A DNA stretch of 64,000 bases from Bacteroidota bacterium. GTDB lineage: Bacteria; Bacteroidota; Bacteroidia; UKL13-3. The translations under genes and the position numbers were made by a program. Under the pieces are notes generated by a model. That model was given only the letters and a program-made list of their open reading frames with translations, ran no database searches and had not been told where the DNA came from. The DNA lies in NCBI GenBank assembly GCA_027488905.1, contig JAIYAT010000035.1, forward strand, positions 558,001 through 622,000, read 5' to 3'. This document shows positions 41,995-51,482 of the stretch, piece by piece. How positions within the stretch are numbered: position 1 is the first letter of the stretch; the number at the start of each line of letters is the position of its first letter.

Positions 41995-44001
41995 ATGAAG
42001 AAAATTGCGATTTATATTCTGCTTCTATTTGCAGGATTATTTGAAAGTATAGCTCAAGACAGTTTAAAAACAACTTTAAAAACATTTAAACCAGAAGATC
42101 AGCACGGCATTTCTTACCAATTGGTGGGGCAAATTTTAAGCAGTTATCATTATAGAAAAGTTGAAATAAACGACCAACTTAGCAATAAAATTCTAGATAA
42201 TTACTTAGAAAATCTAGACCCTGGAAAAGTTTATTTTTTGGCATCAGACATCCAAAAATTTGAGGAATATAGAAATCAATTTGACGATGATTTGCTTCAA
42301 GGAAATGCAAGCAAGGCTTTTGATATTTATAATATTTACCAACAGCGCATGTATGATAGAATCCAATTTACCTTTGATTTACTGAGGCAGAACATGGATT
42401 TTAGCGTGATGGACTCGTTTTTGGTAAATAGAGACAGCGCAGTTTGGATAGGTTCTTACAAAGAGTATGATGATTTATGGAGAGATAAAACAAAAAGCGA
42501 GGCCTTACTATTAAAAGCTGATGGAAAAAGTTATGAGGTTTGGTCGGATATTTTACGCAAACGTTATTATAACCTACTAAAGCAGTTGGCCAAAACAAAA
42601 AATGAAGATGTGTTTTCTTATTTTGTAAACTCACTAACAGAAATTGCAGACCCGCACACCAATTATTTTTCACCTAGAGCTGCAGAAGATTTTAACACTA
42701 GCATGAGTTTAAGTCTAGAAGGAATTGGTGCTACTTTACAATCGGAAAATGAATACACCAAAGTTAGAGAAGTTGTTAAAGGTGGGCCCGCAGATAAAAG
42801 CAAGCTTGTTAAGGCCAATGACAAAATTGTTGCTGTAGGACAAGGTAAAGAAGGAGAAATGGTAAATGTCCTTGATTGGAGAATTGATGATGTAGTATCT
42901 TTAATTAGAGGTAAAAAAGGAACTACAGTAAGATTAGAAATTCTTTCTGTAGATGCCATTGGAAATAAGACAAAAATAGTTGAAATTGTAAGAGATAAGA
43001 TAGTCTTAGAAGATCAAGCAGCAAAGGGAAGTATCAAAGAGGTAACCCAAAATGGCAAAAAGCAAAAAATTGGGGTGATTGTTTTGCCTACCTTTTACCT
43101 AGACGTTGCCGCCATGCAAAGAGGCGACAAAAACTTCAAAAGTACCAGCAGGGATGTAAAAAAGTTGATCCTAGATTTAAAAGTTCAGGGCGCAACAGCA
43201 ATGGTTATCGATTTAAGAAATAATGGTGGAGGTAGTTTACAGGAGGCAATAGATTTAACAGGATTGTTCATTAAGAAAGGTCCTGTAGTGCAGGTTAAAG
43301 ACCATTTTGGGGCAATAGAAATTGATGAAGACCGCGACGAAACAATAACTTGGGAAGGGCCGATGTGTGTTTTAGTAAATAGATTTTCAGCTTCGGCTTC
43401 TGAAATTTTTGCTGCGGCTATCCAAGATTATGACCGTGGATTGGTTATTGGAGAAAGAACTTTTGGCAAAGGAACCGTTCAAAACATGTGGGACCTTAAT
43501 CAATTTGTGAAAATTGGCTCAGGAAAAGTAGGTCAGATAAAATATACTATGGCAAAATTTTATAGGATTTCTGGAGGTAGCACCCAATTTAATGGTGTTA
43601 TTCCAGACATTGAATTCCCTGGCATGTATTCTGATAAAATGTTTGGAGAAGCAGCCAGTGAGTTTGCTTTGCCCTACGATGAAATTCCAAAAGTTAACTA
43701 CTCACCTCAAGGCAATGCCAAAGCAAAATTGAATGATTTAAAAGCCATTCACGTTAGCAGGATGGCTAAATCTAAGTATTATCAATTTCTTCTTGAAGAT
43801 ATTGATTTAGCAGCTGCGAACAGAAACAGAAACTATTTCACATTAAACGAAGAGGTTTATAAAGCAGAATTGGCCAAAAATGAGGAAATGAAGAAAGTAA
43901 GGGAAAAACTAAAAAAGGAACTTAAAGAAAAAGGAAATGAGGAAGAAGGAAATTTAATATTAGATGAAGCTATTTTCTTGCTTTTAAATAATGTTCAATA
44001 A
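41995..44001 (+). CDS. Carboxy-terminal processing protease (S41, Prc/Tsp type)
   Basis: A 668-residue periplasmic serine protease. Signal peptide (1-20, ESIAQ), an N-terminal helical lid typical of Tsp/Prc (LVGQILSSYHYRKVEINDQL...LDPGKVYFLASDI), a PDZ domain (~241-330) and the S41 core with Ser ~468 in RFSASASEIFAA and Lys ~492 in ERTFGKGTVQ. It degrades or trims proteins by their C-termini and in other bacteria controls murein hydrolases, in keeping with nearby LpoB-like and RlpA genes. ATG at 41995 preferred over a TTG at 41986. Overlaps rarA by 7 bp at the 3' end. Confidence 0.92.
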   Translation: MKKIAIYILLLFAGLFESIAQDSLKTTLKTFKPEDQHGISYQLVGQILSSYHYRKVEINDQLSNKILDNYLENLDPGKVYFLASDIQKFEEYRNQFDDDLLQGNASKAFDIYNIYQQRMYDRIQFTFDLLRQNMDFSVMDSFLVNRDSAVWIGSYKEYDDLWRDKTKSEALLLKADGKSYEVWSDILRKRYYNLLKQLAKTKNEDVFSYFVNSLTEIADPHTNYFSPRAAEDFNTSMSLSLEGIGATLQSENEYTKVREVVKGGPADKSKLVKANDKIVAVGQGKEGEMVNVLDWRIDDVVSLIRGKKGTTVRLEILSVDAIGNKTKIVEIVRDKIVLEDQAAKGSIKEVTQNGKKQKIGVIVLPTFYLDVAAMQRGDKNFKSTSRDVKKLILDLKVQGATAMVIDLRNNGGGSLQEAIDLTGLFIKKGPVVQVKDHFGAIEIDEDRDETITWEGPMCVLVNRFSASASEIFAAAIQDYDRGLVIGERTFGKGTVQNMWDLNQFVKIGSGKVGQIKYTMAKFYRISGGSTQFNGVIPDIEFPGMYSDKMFGEAASEFALPYDEIPKVNYSPQGNAKAKLNDLKAIHVSRMAKSKYYQFLLEDIDLAAANRNRNYFTLNEEVYKAELAKNEEMKKVREKLKKELKEKGNEEEGNLILDEAIFLLLNNVQ

Positions 44002-45275
44002 CCATATTTTTCTTTCCATCTAGTTTTTAAAAACTGTTTTTGCTCTTGCTCTCTAGCATTTTTTCCCGGCTCAAAGAACTTTTTACCACTAATTGATGCT
44101 GGCAAGAATTCTTGTTCAACAAAGTTATTTTCATAGTTGTGTGAATAGGCATAGTCTTTTCCATAATTAAGTTCTTTCATTAATTTAGTTGGAGCATTCC
44201 TTAAATGTAACGGGACTGGCAGGTTTCCAGACATTTTAACTTCTGCTAAAGCCTCTTCAATTGCCATGTAACTCGCATTGCTTTTTGGAGAACAGGCCAA
44301 ATATATAGCACATTGAGAAAGTATTATTCTGCTTTCTGGGTTGCCAATTACTTTTACGGCGTCAAAGCATTGGCTGGCAAGCAAAAGTGCATTAGGATTT
44401 GCATTTCCAATGTCTTCACTGGCTAGAATTAGCATTCTTCTGGCAATAAAGGTTACTTGTTCTCCTGCATGTAGCATTCTAGCCAAATAATAAACTGCAG
44501 CATTTGGATCGCTACCCCGTATAGATTTAATAAAGGCAGAAATTACATTGTAGTGTTCCTCCCCTCCTTTATCATATTTCAAAGTCCTTTGTTGTAAAAC
44601 CTCTTCAACAAGTATATTATCAATTGAGATTCTGGCATTTGAATCAAACTGATTTGCCAACAATTCAAATAAATTTAATAATTTCCTTCCGTCTCCTCCA
44701 CTATGCGCCAATAAAGCCTCCCACTCTGCTATTTCAATTTGTTTTGAACCAAACCATTCATCCTTTTTTATAGCTTCGAGTAGTATTTTCTTTAATGCAG
44801 AAGCATCCAATTCATTTAAAACATAAACCTGAGAACGACTCAAAAGTGCATTATTTACTTCGAAACTTGGATTTTCTGTAGTGGCTCCGATTAGGATAAT
44901 TGTGCCATTCTCAACTGCGCCTAATAATGCATCTTGTTGACTTTTATTAAACCTATGAATCTCGTCTAGAAATAATAAGACTTTACCAATTTTCTTAGCA
45001 TCCTCAATCACCTTTCTAACTTCTGCCACACCAGCTTGAATGGCACTTAAGTAGTATACATGCAGGCCCAATTCATTACCTATGATTCTAGCAAGTGTGG
45101 TTTTTCCTACCCCAGGTGGCCCCCAAAAAATCATACTTGGAATATTTTTATTTTGGATTACCCTAAATAAAGGTGAGCCAGGCGCTAATAGGTGTTCTTG
45201 ACCGAAAACCTCTGCAATGTTTTGAGGTCTTACCCTTTCAGAAAATGGTTTTTGTGGAGGATTATCGAAAGCCAT
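43995..45275 (-). CDS. rarA: Replication-associated recombination protein RarA/MgsA
   Basis: AAA+ ATPase acting at stalled replication forks, 426 residues. Start at 45275 ([17 protein letters not shown]) matches the family; the ATG at 45326 would overlap the divergent rlpA-like gene. Walker A is [10 protein letters not shown] (51-60), Walker [20 protein letters not shown], sensor [12 protein letters not shown], arginine finger region [10 protein letters not shown], followed by the MgsA C-terminal domain ([28 protein letters not shown]). Confidence 0.95.
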   Translation of the reverse strand: MAFDNPPQKPFSERVRPQNIAEVFGQEHLLAPGSPLFRVIQNKNIPSMIFWGPPGVGKTTLARIIGNELGLHVYYLSAIQAGVAEVRKVIEDAKKIGKVLLFLDEIHRFNKSQQDALLGAVENGTIILIGATTENPSFEVNNALLSRSQVYVLNELDASALKKILLEAIKKDEWFGSKQIEIAEWEALLAHSGGDGRKLLNLFELLANQFDSNARISIDNILVEEVLQQRTLKYDKGGEEHYNVISAFIKSIRGSDPNAAVYYLARMLHAGEQVTFIARRMLILASEDIGNANPNALLLASQCFDAVKVIGNPESRIILSQCAIYLACSPKSNASYMAIEEALAEVKMSGNLPVPLHLRNAPTKLMKELNYGKDYAYSHNYENNFVEQEFLPASISGKKFFEPGKNAREQEQKQFLKTRWKEKYGY

Positions 45276-45292
45276 ATAAATTTCAAATTCAT

Positions 45293-45300
45293 TATCTTCG
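45293..45300 (+). promoter_or_regulatory. -7 box (TATCTTCG) of the rlpA-like gene
   Basis: TATCTTCG lies in the 33-bp gap between divergent rarA and the rlpA-like gene, 8 nt before the ATG. One mismatch to TAnnTTTG; no clear -33 element. Confidence 0.3.
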
Positions 45301-45308
45301 TGAAAGTA

Positions 45309-45773
45309 ATGCAAAAATGGCTGCACATATTAATTTTTTTGATTGCCTATTTAGGGTCCGAAAAATTATTAGCCCAAACTACCATTCAATTAGATTCTAC
45401 TCAAGAAAAAAAACTATTTTATCAAGAAGGAAAAGCAAGCTATTATCATCCTAGTTTAGAAGGAAGGAAAACGGCAAGTGGAGCTAGGTATCGAAAAAAT
45501 AAACTAACTGCTGCTCATTTAACCTTACCCTTAGGAACTAGAGTTAAAGTAACTAATGTAAAAACAAAAAAATGGGTAATTGTCACAATTAATGATAGAG
45601 GACCTTACTCAAAAAAGTACATTTTAGATTTATCATTTAGAGCAGCTAAACACCTTGGCATGACTAATGGTAAGGGATTTGCCAAAATTAGAATTGAAGA
45701 AGTAGTTCCAAAAGAAAAGATTTGGCAGCAGAGTCATATTCCCGAATTACCTGGGCAAGGGTTAAAAAAGTAA
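45309..45773 (+). CDS. RlpA-like septal-ring lytic transglycosylase
   Basis: A 154-residue exported protein: signal peptide MQKWLHILIFLIAYLG...LLAQ, then a double-psi beta-barrel with GKASYYHPSLEGRKTASGARY, LPLGTRVKVTNV and the catalytic aspartate in TINDRGPY, followed by DLSFRAAKHLGM. RlpA cleaves denuded glycan strands in P. aeruginosa. No SPOR domain is attached. ATG at 45309 preferred; the longer frame has no signal peptide at its start and overlaps rarA. Confidence 0.88.
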   Translation: MQKWLHILIFLIAYLGSEKLLAQTTIQLDSTQEKKLFYQEGKASYYHPSLEGRKTASGARYRKNKLTAAHLTLPLGTRVKVTNVKTKKWVIVTINDRGPYSKKYILDLSFRAAKHLGMTNGKGFAKIRIEEVVPKEKIWQQSHIPELPGQGLKK

Positions 45774-45794
45774 TATTGAGTTTAACTGAGCTTG

Positions 45795-45802
45795 TATATT
45801 TG
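45795..45802 (+). promoter_or_regulatory. -7 box (TATATTTG) of the DUF3817 gene
   Basis: A perfect TAnnTTTG, 17 nt before the ATG at 45820. The upstream ATTG is only 16 nt away, shorter than usual. Confidence 0.35.
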
Positions 45803-45819
45803 CAATTCACTTTTGAAAA

Positions 45820-46113
45820 ATGGACCAAAATTTATTGAATCAGTTTAGAAAAATCGCCTTTTGGGAAGGCGTTTCATTTATCGTATTGATGTTTGTTGCT
45901 ATGCCTTTAAAGTATTGGGCAGGCTTTCCTCTTGCAGTAAAATATACAGGCTGGGCGCATGGTATTCTTTTTGTGATGTATGGAATTTGGTTGTTAAGAG
46001 TAAAAGAAGCCTATGCTTGGAATTTAAAAAGGCAGGCAGCAGCTATGATTGCTGCACTCCTGCCTTTTGGTACATTTATTTTAGAGAAAAAAACGAAATA
46101 TTTCGCTGAGTAA
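45820..46113 (+). CDS. DUF3817 small membrane protein
   Basis: A 97-residue protein with three hydrophobic helices: FRKIAFWEGVSFIVLMFVAMPLKYWAG, KYTGWAHGILFVMYGIWLL and MIAALLPFGTFILEKK. These are the DUF3817 hallmarks, including WEG and GWAHG. The function is unknown. It ends 10 nt from the convergent efp gene. Confidence 0.88.
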   Translation: MDQNLLNQFRKIAFWEGVSFIVLMFVAMPLKYWAGFPLAVKYTGWAHGILFVMYGIWLLRVKEAYAWNLKRQAAAMIAALLPFGTFILEKKTKYFAE

Positions 46114-46123
46114 CTAGTTAAGC

Positions 46124-46684
46124 CTATTTAACTCTTTCAACGTAGTCGCCAGTCCTAGTATCTACTTTTACTTTATCTCCTACGTTTACAAACAAAGGAA
46201 CCATTACTTCTGCCCCATTGTCTAACCTTGCAGGCTTTAATGTATTTGTTGCGGTATCTCCTTTTACGCCAGGTTCAGCATAATCGATAGTTAACACTAC
46301 AAAAGTTGGGGCTTCTGCAGTTAAAGGGGTATCTCCTTCAAAAGAAACCTTTACCATCATTTCTTCTTTTAGAAATTTAGCAGCTGGGCCAACCAGAAGT
46401 TCTTCAATATAGACTTGGTCATATGTTTCAGGATCCATCATTACTAAACTGTTTCCGTCTTTGTAAAGATATTGCATCTCTTTAAACTCAACACGAACCA
46501 TTTCCACTGATTCGCCTGCTCTAAAGCGGTGTTCCATTTGTTTGCCAGATTTTACATTGCGTACTACTACCTGATAAAACGCTCTTAAATTTCCAGGGGT
46601 GCGGTGTTGGTATTCCATTACTTGACATAACTCATTGTTATGACGAATGAAACAACCTTTAAATAAATCTCCAGTATTTGCCAT
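46124..46684 (-). CDS. efp: Elongation factor P with Asn at the modification tip
   Basis: A 187-residue EF-P that relieves ribosome stalling at polyproline. Three OB-like domains are present, with the C-terminal signature VTIDYAEPGVKGDTATNTLKPA-type segment and VPLFVNVGDKVKVDTRTGDYVERV. The domain I loop, normally PGKG (Lys) or PGRG (Arg), reads TPGNLRAF: Asn at position 32 and Arg at 34. So beta-lysyl, 5-aminopentanol or rhamnose modification at the usual place is not possible. ATG at 46684 chosen; the upstream ATG (46774) would start inside rsmG. Confidence 0.93.
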   Translation of the reverse strand: MANTGDLFKGCFIRHNNELCQVMEYQHRTPGNLRAFYQVVVRNVKSGKQMEHRFRAGESVEMVRVEFKEMQYLYKDGNSLVMMDPETYDQVYIEELLVGPAAKFLKEEMMVKVSFEGDTPLTAEAPTFVVLTIDYAEPGVKGDTATNTLKPARLDNGAEVMVPLFVNVGDKVKVDTRTGDYVERVK

Positions 46685-46727
46685 ACTATTGTGTTTTAAG
46701 TTTTTGAGGCTGCGAAAATAGTCTTTT

Positions 46728-47363
46728 TCAGAAAATGTAAACGAGTTTTTTGGTTTCGAAAAAAGGCTCATCAAACCAAGTGCTTAATGGGATTTCTTCT
46801 ACAACAAGCTTTTTATTAATCGACCTTAAGTCTTTCAACTCTTGCTTTAAATCGCCTCCTTTTAGGAAAATATAACCGTTAATTTTAGAATTAAACTCTT
46901 CTCTGTCATCTAAATAGCTTTGTGTCCAACGGTAAAGTTGCTCTGCAGGTGCAACTGCCCTTGCCGTTATAAAATGAAAGGTTTCTCTAAGGTTTTCCAC
47001 CCTTCCAATTGCAAAATCTGTATTTTTAAGGCCTAGTTCTTCTGAGATACCTTCGGCCACTTTAATTTTTTTTGCAATACTATCAATCATGGTAACCTCA
47101 ATTTCTGGAAAGAAAATAGACAAAGGAATGCCAGGGAAACCTCCGCCTGTGCCAATATCTAAAACCTTCGTATTGGGCTTAAATTGAATAAATTTAGCTA
47201 TGGCAAGAGAATGTAAAACATGTCGTTCATATAGTGATTCAATGTCTTTTCTTGAGATTACATTAATTTGTGCATTCCAAGTAGCATAGAGGTTTTGAAG
47301 CTTTTCAAAATGTTGCAATTGGGTTTGGTTCAAACCAGGAAAATATTTTAATAAAATATCCAT
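46728..47363 (-). CDS. rsmG: 16S rRNA (guanine527-N7)-methyltransferase RsmG
   Basis: A 211-residue SAM-dependent methyltransferase (GidB). LYERHVLHSLAIAKFI, SAM loop VLDIGTGGGFPGIPL and ITARAVAPAEQL are diagnostic. Start ATG at 47363 overlaps the GT2 stop as TAATG, indicating coupled translation; a TTG two codons upstream is less likely. A GGTTCAAACC repeat (47327) lies near the N-terminus, encoding PGLNQ. efp follows 43 nt downstream. Confidence 0.94.
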   Translation of the reverse strand: MDILLKYFPGLNQTQLQHFEKLQNLYATWNAQINVISRKDIESLYERHVLHSLAIAKFIQFKPNTKVLDIGTGGGFPGIPLSIFFPEIEVTMIDSIAKKIKVAEGISEELGLKNTDFAIGRVENLRETFHFITARAVAPAEQLYRWTQSYLDDREEFNSKINGYIFLKGGDLKQELKDLRSINKKLVVEEIPLSTWFDEPFFETKKLVYIF

Positions 47364-48499
47364 TACCAAATTTTTCTATTTCTCACGAAAAGGCCTCTAA
47401 TTCCAAAAATCCAAATATAGACTAAATACAATAAATCTAAAATTGGTATAAACCAAATGATACTCATTGACTTAAGCTTTTTTAGCACCATGTAAAATAC
47501 AATAAGTTGAACCAAAAGCCTAAAGGCATAAGTTATTCCAATAACAATGGGATTTACTCCAAAAAAATAGAGAGGAGCAAGCATTGCATAAAAAACCAAC
47601 AAAGTAAAATAGTAAGCTCCAAGAAATAGTTTGTCTTTAGTTTTATAATATTTTCCTGCGTGAATATGTCTAGTTTTTTGGTTGAACCAATCAGAAAATT
47701 TCCTTTTAGGCTCGGTCACCATAAACGCATCTGGATGAATTTGTATGGCAACATTTGAAGAGGTAGCTGCTTGGTTTACAAACAAATCATCATCACCACA
47801 AATAATATGTTGGTGTGCAGCAAAACCCTTTTGTTTAAAAAACAGTGACTTTGTATAAGCCAAGTTTCTTCCAACACCCATAAAAGGTTTTTTTAAAAGT
47901 GCGGCAGATAAATACCCCATGGCAGTGATCACAGTTTCATATCTAATAAATAAGTTTAAAAACCCTTTGTATTTTTTTTGTGGGGAATAACCAAGTACAA
48001 TTTGGATATTATGATTGGCTAAAAAGCTGGTTTGCATTGCTTTTAGCCAATGAGGACTATTAGGGCGACAATCAGCATCAGTAAAAAATAGGTTTTCATA
48101 AAGAGCTGCTTTGATGCCAATTGTTAAAGCAAACTTTTTCCCAGTTGGATATTTTTCCTGTTCAATGAGTTTGCAAATTTTTAGGCGAGGATGGTTTTCT
48201 TGATAATACTCCAATAATTTCTGGCTATCATCCCAACTGCAGTCATTTACAACGATTACTTCGTATTCTGGATAGTCTTGGCTTAACAAAATAGGAAGAT
48301 TTTCTTCCAAATTTCTATATTCATTTCTTGCAGAAATAATAACTGAAACAGGAGGAAAGGCGTGATTTGTTTCTGGCTTGGGTACCTTATAAAAAGCGAG
48401 CTTACTAAAAACAAAAATATAATAGAAAATCTGGGCAACAAGCGCAATTCCAAAAGCAATTAAAAAGACCCAACCCCAATCATTATTTATCTCCAACAT
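47363..48499 (-). CDS. GT2-family membrane glycosyltransferase
   Basis: A 378-residue processive-type GT2 enzyme: one N-terminal helix (~9-31), the GT-A domain starting VSVIISARNEYRNLEENLPILLSQDYPEYEVIVVND with metal-binding FTDADCRP, then CGDDDLFVNQAA and the QKTRHIHAGKYY (Q/RxxRW-like) acceptor motif, and two or three C-terminal helices. The product, probably a lipid-linked sugar or polysaccharide, is unknown. Translationally coupled to rsmG. Confidence 0.87.
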   Translation of the reverse strand: MLEINNDWGWVFLIAFGIALVAQIFYYIFVFSKLAFYKVPKPETNHAFPPVSVIISARNEYRNLEENLPILLSQDYPEYEVIVVNDCSWDDSQKLLEYYQENHPRLKICKLIEQEKYPTGKKFALTIGIKAALYENLFFTDADCRPNSPHWLKAMQTSFLANHNIQIVLGYSPQKKYKGFLNLFIRYETVITAMGYLSAALLKKPFMGVGRNLAYTKSLFFKQKGFAAHQHIICGDDDLFVNQAATSSNVAIQIHPDAFMVTEPKRKFSDWFNQKTRHIHAGKYYKTKDKLFLGAYYFTLLVFYAMLAPLYFFGVNPIVIGITYAFRLLVQLIVFYMVLKKLKSMSIIWFIPILDLLYLVYIWIFGIRGLFVRNRKIW

Positions 48500-48577
48500 A
48501 GCTTACAAAGTTAAATTGCTTTTTCAATCTCTTGCCAACAAATTTCAACAAGTTAATGTGTATACTTTTTTTGTAGG

Positions 48578-49105
48578 TCAATTGAATCCTAATTGCTTGA
48601 TTATTTGTTCAATTTGCCAATCTTCAATTGGGTCGTATTCTTCTTTTAAGTTTGCATCAAAAACTTTTGCTAGCCCTTGCCAATAAACAGCGGTAAGGTC
48701 GCCACGATAGGTTTGTAGTAACTCGTATGTGGTTTTTCCGGTTTCTCTGTAAATGAGTTTAATAAGAATTCTGCCTTGAGAGCGTGTTAATCCTTTTAAA
48801 TCATCCATAAATTGATTTTTAACTGCTTTTTCAGTGCGTTTAAGGTACTCTTTTCTTGCCTTATCAGTTGGTAAAACTTGTAGGTTTTGCTCCATTAGTT
48901 GAAACCTAAAACTAGCCATTTTAGCATAAGGCAAAACCTTTTTAACATTGTATACAAGTCGTTGGTACTTCTTATGGTAATTAGAATCTTTCTGGGCTTC
49001 TACTATAAAATCTGGTAAACTATATTGAAAGGTATCGGGTTCGGCCTGACCCAAAACCTTAAAACTGCATGATAACAGAATAAAACAAAAAAGTAGATTT
49101 TTCAT
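48578..49105 (-). CDS. DUF4294 family exported protein
   Basis: A 175-residue protein with a signal peptide (1-19, KVLGQ) and the DUF4294 pattern: YQRLVYNVKKVLPYAKMASFRFQLME, EKAVKNQFMDDLKGLTRSQGRILIKLIYRETG and AVYWQGLAKVFDANLKEEYDP. It is a Bacteroidota periplasmic family of unknown function. It sits 19 nt after lgt on the same strand. Confidence 0.87.
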   Translation of the reverse strand: MKNLLFCFILLSCSFKVLGQAEPDTFQYSLPDFIVEAQKDSNYHKKYQRLVYNVKKVLPYAKMASFRFQLMEQNLQVLPTDKARKEYLKRTEKAVKNQFMDDLKGLTRSQGRILIKLIYRETGKTTYELLQTYRGDLTAVYWQGLAKVFDANLKEEYDPIEDWQIEQIIKQLGFN

Positions 49106-49124
49106 AAGCCAATAAATCTAAAAA

Positions 49125-50279
49125 TCATGCCACTTTTTTTCGGTTCAAACCTAAATAAACTAAGGCTGTAATAGAAACCAAAACAAAAATTGAAGATATT
49201 ATTTCAGCTTGTGTTATTTCATTTCCAAATATGTGATAATTGGTATTTACCCTAATCTTTTCAATTAGAAATCGTTCTATTCCATTCAACAAAAGATAAA
49301 AGAAAAAGAATGTTCCAGGAATTGTAAATTTCTTCCTAATTACCCAAAGAAACAAAAATAAACCTATACAAGTAACCGCCTCATAAAGCGGTGTAGGGAA
49401 GACCCCATTGGGCAAGGCAGAGCAATGATTTCCAACACAACCCGGTATTGGAATTCCTTCATTTAAAACATTGTTTGGATAATTATAAGCCCAAAACCAA
49501 TCAGGCATAAAACTTAACCATTCTGGTTTAGGCATAAAATTTTCAATCCCCCAATCTCCATCTCCACTTAAATGACATCCAATTCTGCCAATTCCGTAAG
49601 AAAGCATCAATCCAGCGGCGGTACTATCACACATAACAAGTGCAGGAATTCCATTTTTCTTAGTATAATATAAGATACCTGTTGCCGCTACAATGAGCCC
49701 ACCATAAAAAGTTAAACCACTAAAAGAAATAAGCGCTCCAATTGGGTCAGCCATTAACTCATCTATATTTTCGAGGTTGTGAAATATTTTTGCCCCAAGT
49801 AATCCACCAATTGCAGCAATAGCAACAACAGTTCCCATTAATTGATGTGGGTTTTGGCTGACCCAAACTTCTTCACGCTTCTTTCCAATTAAAGCTTTTG
49901 CTTCTTTGTTTTTATAATAATAAGCGATTCCTCCACCTACAAGCGCGCCAAACCAGCTTCCTTTTGCACTTAATAAAAATTTTTGAGGGTTTTGAACCAA
50001 AGCATCATAATCGAGCACCATTTCTAGCAATTTGAAACCAATGAATGCACCAATGATTGTTTGAGTTATGATATCAACCAAAGTAATGGGTTCGTTTTGA
50101 ACCAATTTTACACGAATAGGCTGCAGAAGGCCGTTGGCTTCGAATCTTTTTAATTCTAAAGTTGTCACTTGGTATGCCGCCATAAAGGCAAGGGCCATAA
50201 AAAAACCAAAGGTTTGAATCGGCATGGGGATGTTCAGGCCGAACAAATCGAGTAATAGGTCTGATATTGTTGCGTACAT
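49125..50279 (-). CDS. lgt: Prolipoprotein diacylglyceryl transferase, Bacteroidota long form
   Basis: A 384-residue inner-membrane enzyme that moves diacylglycerol to the lipobox cysteine of prelipoproteins; several lipoproteins here depend on it. Seven or more helices are visible. The Lgt signature is divergent: [17 protein letters not shown] instead of GRxGNFxNxExxG, keeping the essential arginine. It is about 90 residues longer than E. coli Lgt, with an extra loop near 90-150 ([17 protein letters not shown]). Long Lgt-like proteins of this kind are usual in Bacteroidota. A GGTTCAAACC repeat (49142) falls near the C-terminus. Confidence 0.83.
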   Translation of the reverse strand: MYATISDLLLDLFGLNIPMPIQTFGFFMALAFMAAYQVTTLELKRFEANGLLQPIRVKLVQNEPITLVDIITQTIIGAFIGFKLLEMVLDYDALVQNPQKFLLSAKGSWFGALVGGGIAYYYKNKEAKALIGKKREEVWVSQNPHQLMGTVVAIAAIGGLLGAKIFHNLENIDELMADPIGALISFSGLTFYGGLIVAATGILYYTKKNGIPALVMCDSTAAGLMLSYGIGRIGCHLSGDGDWGIENFMPKPEWLSFMPDWFWAYNYPNNVLNEGIPIPGCVGNHCSALPNGVFPTPLYEAVTCIGLFLFLWVIRKKFTIPGTFFFFYLLLNGIERFLIEKIRVNTNYHIFGNEITQAEIISSIFVLVSITALVYLGLNRKKVA

Positions 50280-50321
50280 GTATGCGAAGAAACATCAAAA
50301 TTTTTAGATAAATTGTACCCC

Positions 50322-51353
50322 ATGAATAAAAATAAGATTGAATTACGAAGTGATACCTTTACCATGCCTACCAAAGAAATGAAGGAGGCAATGTTTTCGG
50401 CAGAAGTTGGGGATGATGTTTTTGGGGAGGACCCAACAGTTAATGCATTAGAAACATATTGTGCTGAATTATTTGGAATGGAAGCGGCACTTTTTTGCAG
50501 CAGTGGAACACAAACTAATCAAATCGCAATTAAAATGCATACCAAACCTGGCGATGAAGTAATATGTCATGAATTGGCTCATATTTATTTATATGAAGGG
50601 GGAGGAATTGCGTATAACAGTGGTGCTTCCGTTAAATTAATTGCAGGAGATTTTGGAAGGTTTACCTTGAATCAGGCAAAAAACTGCATAAATAAAGACG
50701 ATATTCATTTCCCGTCAACTAGGCTCATAAGTATTGAAAACACAGTAAACCGTGGTGGAGGTTCTTGTTGGGATTTTGAAGAAATTAAAAAACTAAGCGA
50801 GTTGTGTAAAGCAAATGGCTTAAAGTTTCATTTGGATGGTGCAAGGTTATTCAATGCTTTGGTGGCAAAAAAAGAGACGCCTAAACAATATGGTGAAGTA
50901 TTCGACAGCATTTCAATTTGTTTAAGTAAAGGCTTGGGGGCGCCTGTTGGCTCGGTACTAATTGGTTCAAAAACAGATATAAAACAAGCCAAAAGGATTA
51001 GGAAAGTTATGGGCGGAGGCATGCGTCAGGCGGGATTTTTGGCGGCAGCTGGACTTTTTGCCTTAGAAAATCATGTTGATAGACTAAGCATTGATCATAA
51101 AAATGCAAAATACATTGCCGAAATATTAAAAGAGCAAGCTTGGGTGAAGGATATTTTTCCGGTTGAGACCAATATTGTTATATTTAAACTTTCAGACAAT
51201 CTTCCGTTTGAACGCTTTTTAAATTACCTCAATGAAAATGAAATTAGGGCTTCTGGCATTGGAAATAATTCCATAAGATTTGTGTTTCATTTGGGTCAAG
51301 ACGAAGCACAAATTATTAGCTTGAAGGAACATATTCTAAAATTTATCGCTTAA
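50322..51353 (+). CDS. Low-specificity threonine aldolase
   Basis: PLP-dependent enzyme cleaving L-threonine or L-allo-threonine to glycine and acetaldehyde, 343 residues. [59 protein letters not shown] and the PLP lysine in [16 protein letters not shown] (~202) are all typical. ATG at 50322 preferred over a TTG at 50313. The 129-bp gap to the next gene holds a one-base variant of the iterated motif (GGCTCAAACC, 51424-51433) and no clear promoter. Confidence 0.9.
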   Translation: MNKNKIELRSDTFTMPTKEMKEAMFSAEVGDDVFGEDPTVNALETYCAELFGMEAALFCSSGTQTNQIAIKMHTKPGDEVICHELAHIYLYEGGGIAYNSGASVKLIAGDFGRFTLNQAKNCINKDDIHFPSTRLISIENTVNRGGGSCWDFEEIKKLSELCKANGLKFHLDGARLFNALVAKKETPKQYGEVFDSISICLSKGLGAPVGSVLIGSKTDIKQAKRIRKVMGGGMRQAGFLAAAGLFALENHVDRLSIDHKNAKYIAEILKEQAWVKDIFPVETNIVIFKLSDNLPFERFLNYLNENEIRASGIGNNSIRFVFHLGQDEAQIISLKEHILKFIA

Positions 51354-51482
51354 TATTGCCCAAAATTCAGGTATAAAGTCAGAATCACTAATCTTAATAT
51401 TTACTAAATTATTATGTTTTTTAGGCTCAAACCTTTATTTTGTGCGTGAATTATCTAAACTTAAAATATAAGTTAAAATCTT

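Noticed and set aside
45192-45308. N-terminal extension of the rlpA-like gene and of rarA across their divergent gap
   Set aside because: The extensions overlap each other's coding regions, have no family match, and bury the signal peptide of the RlpA-like protein.
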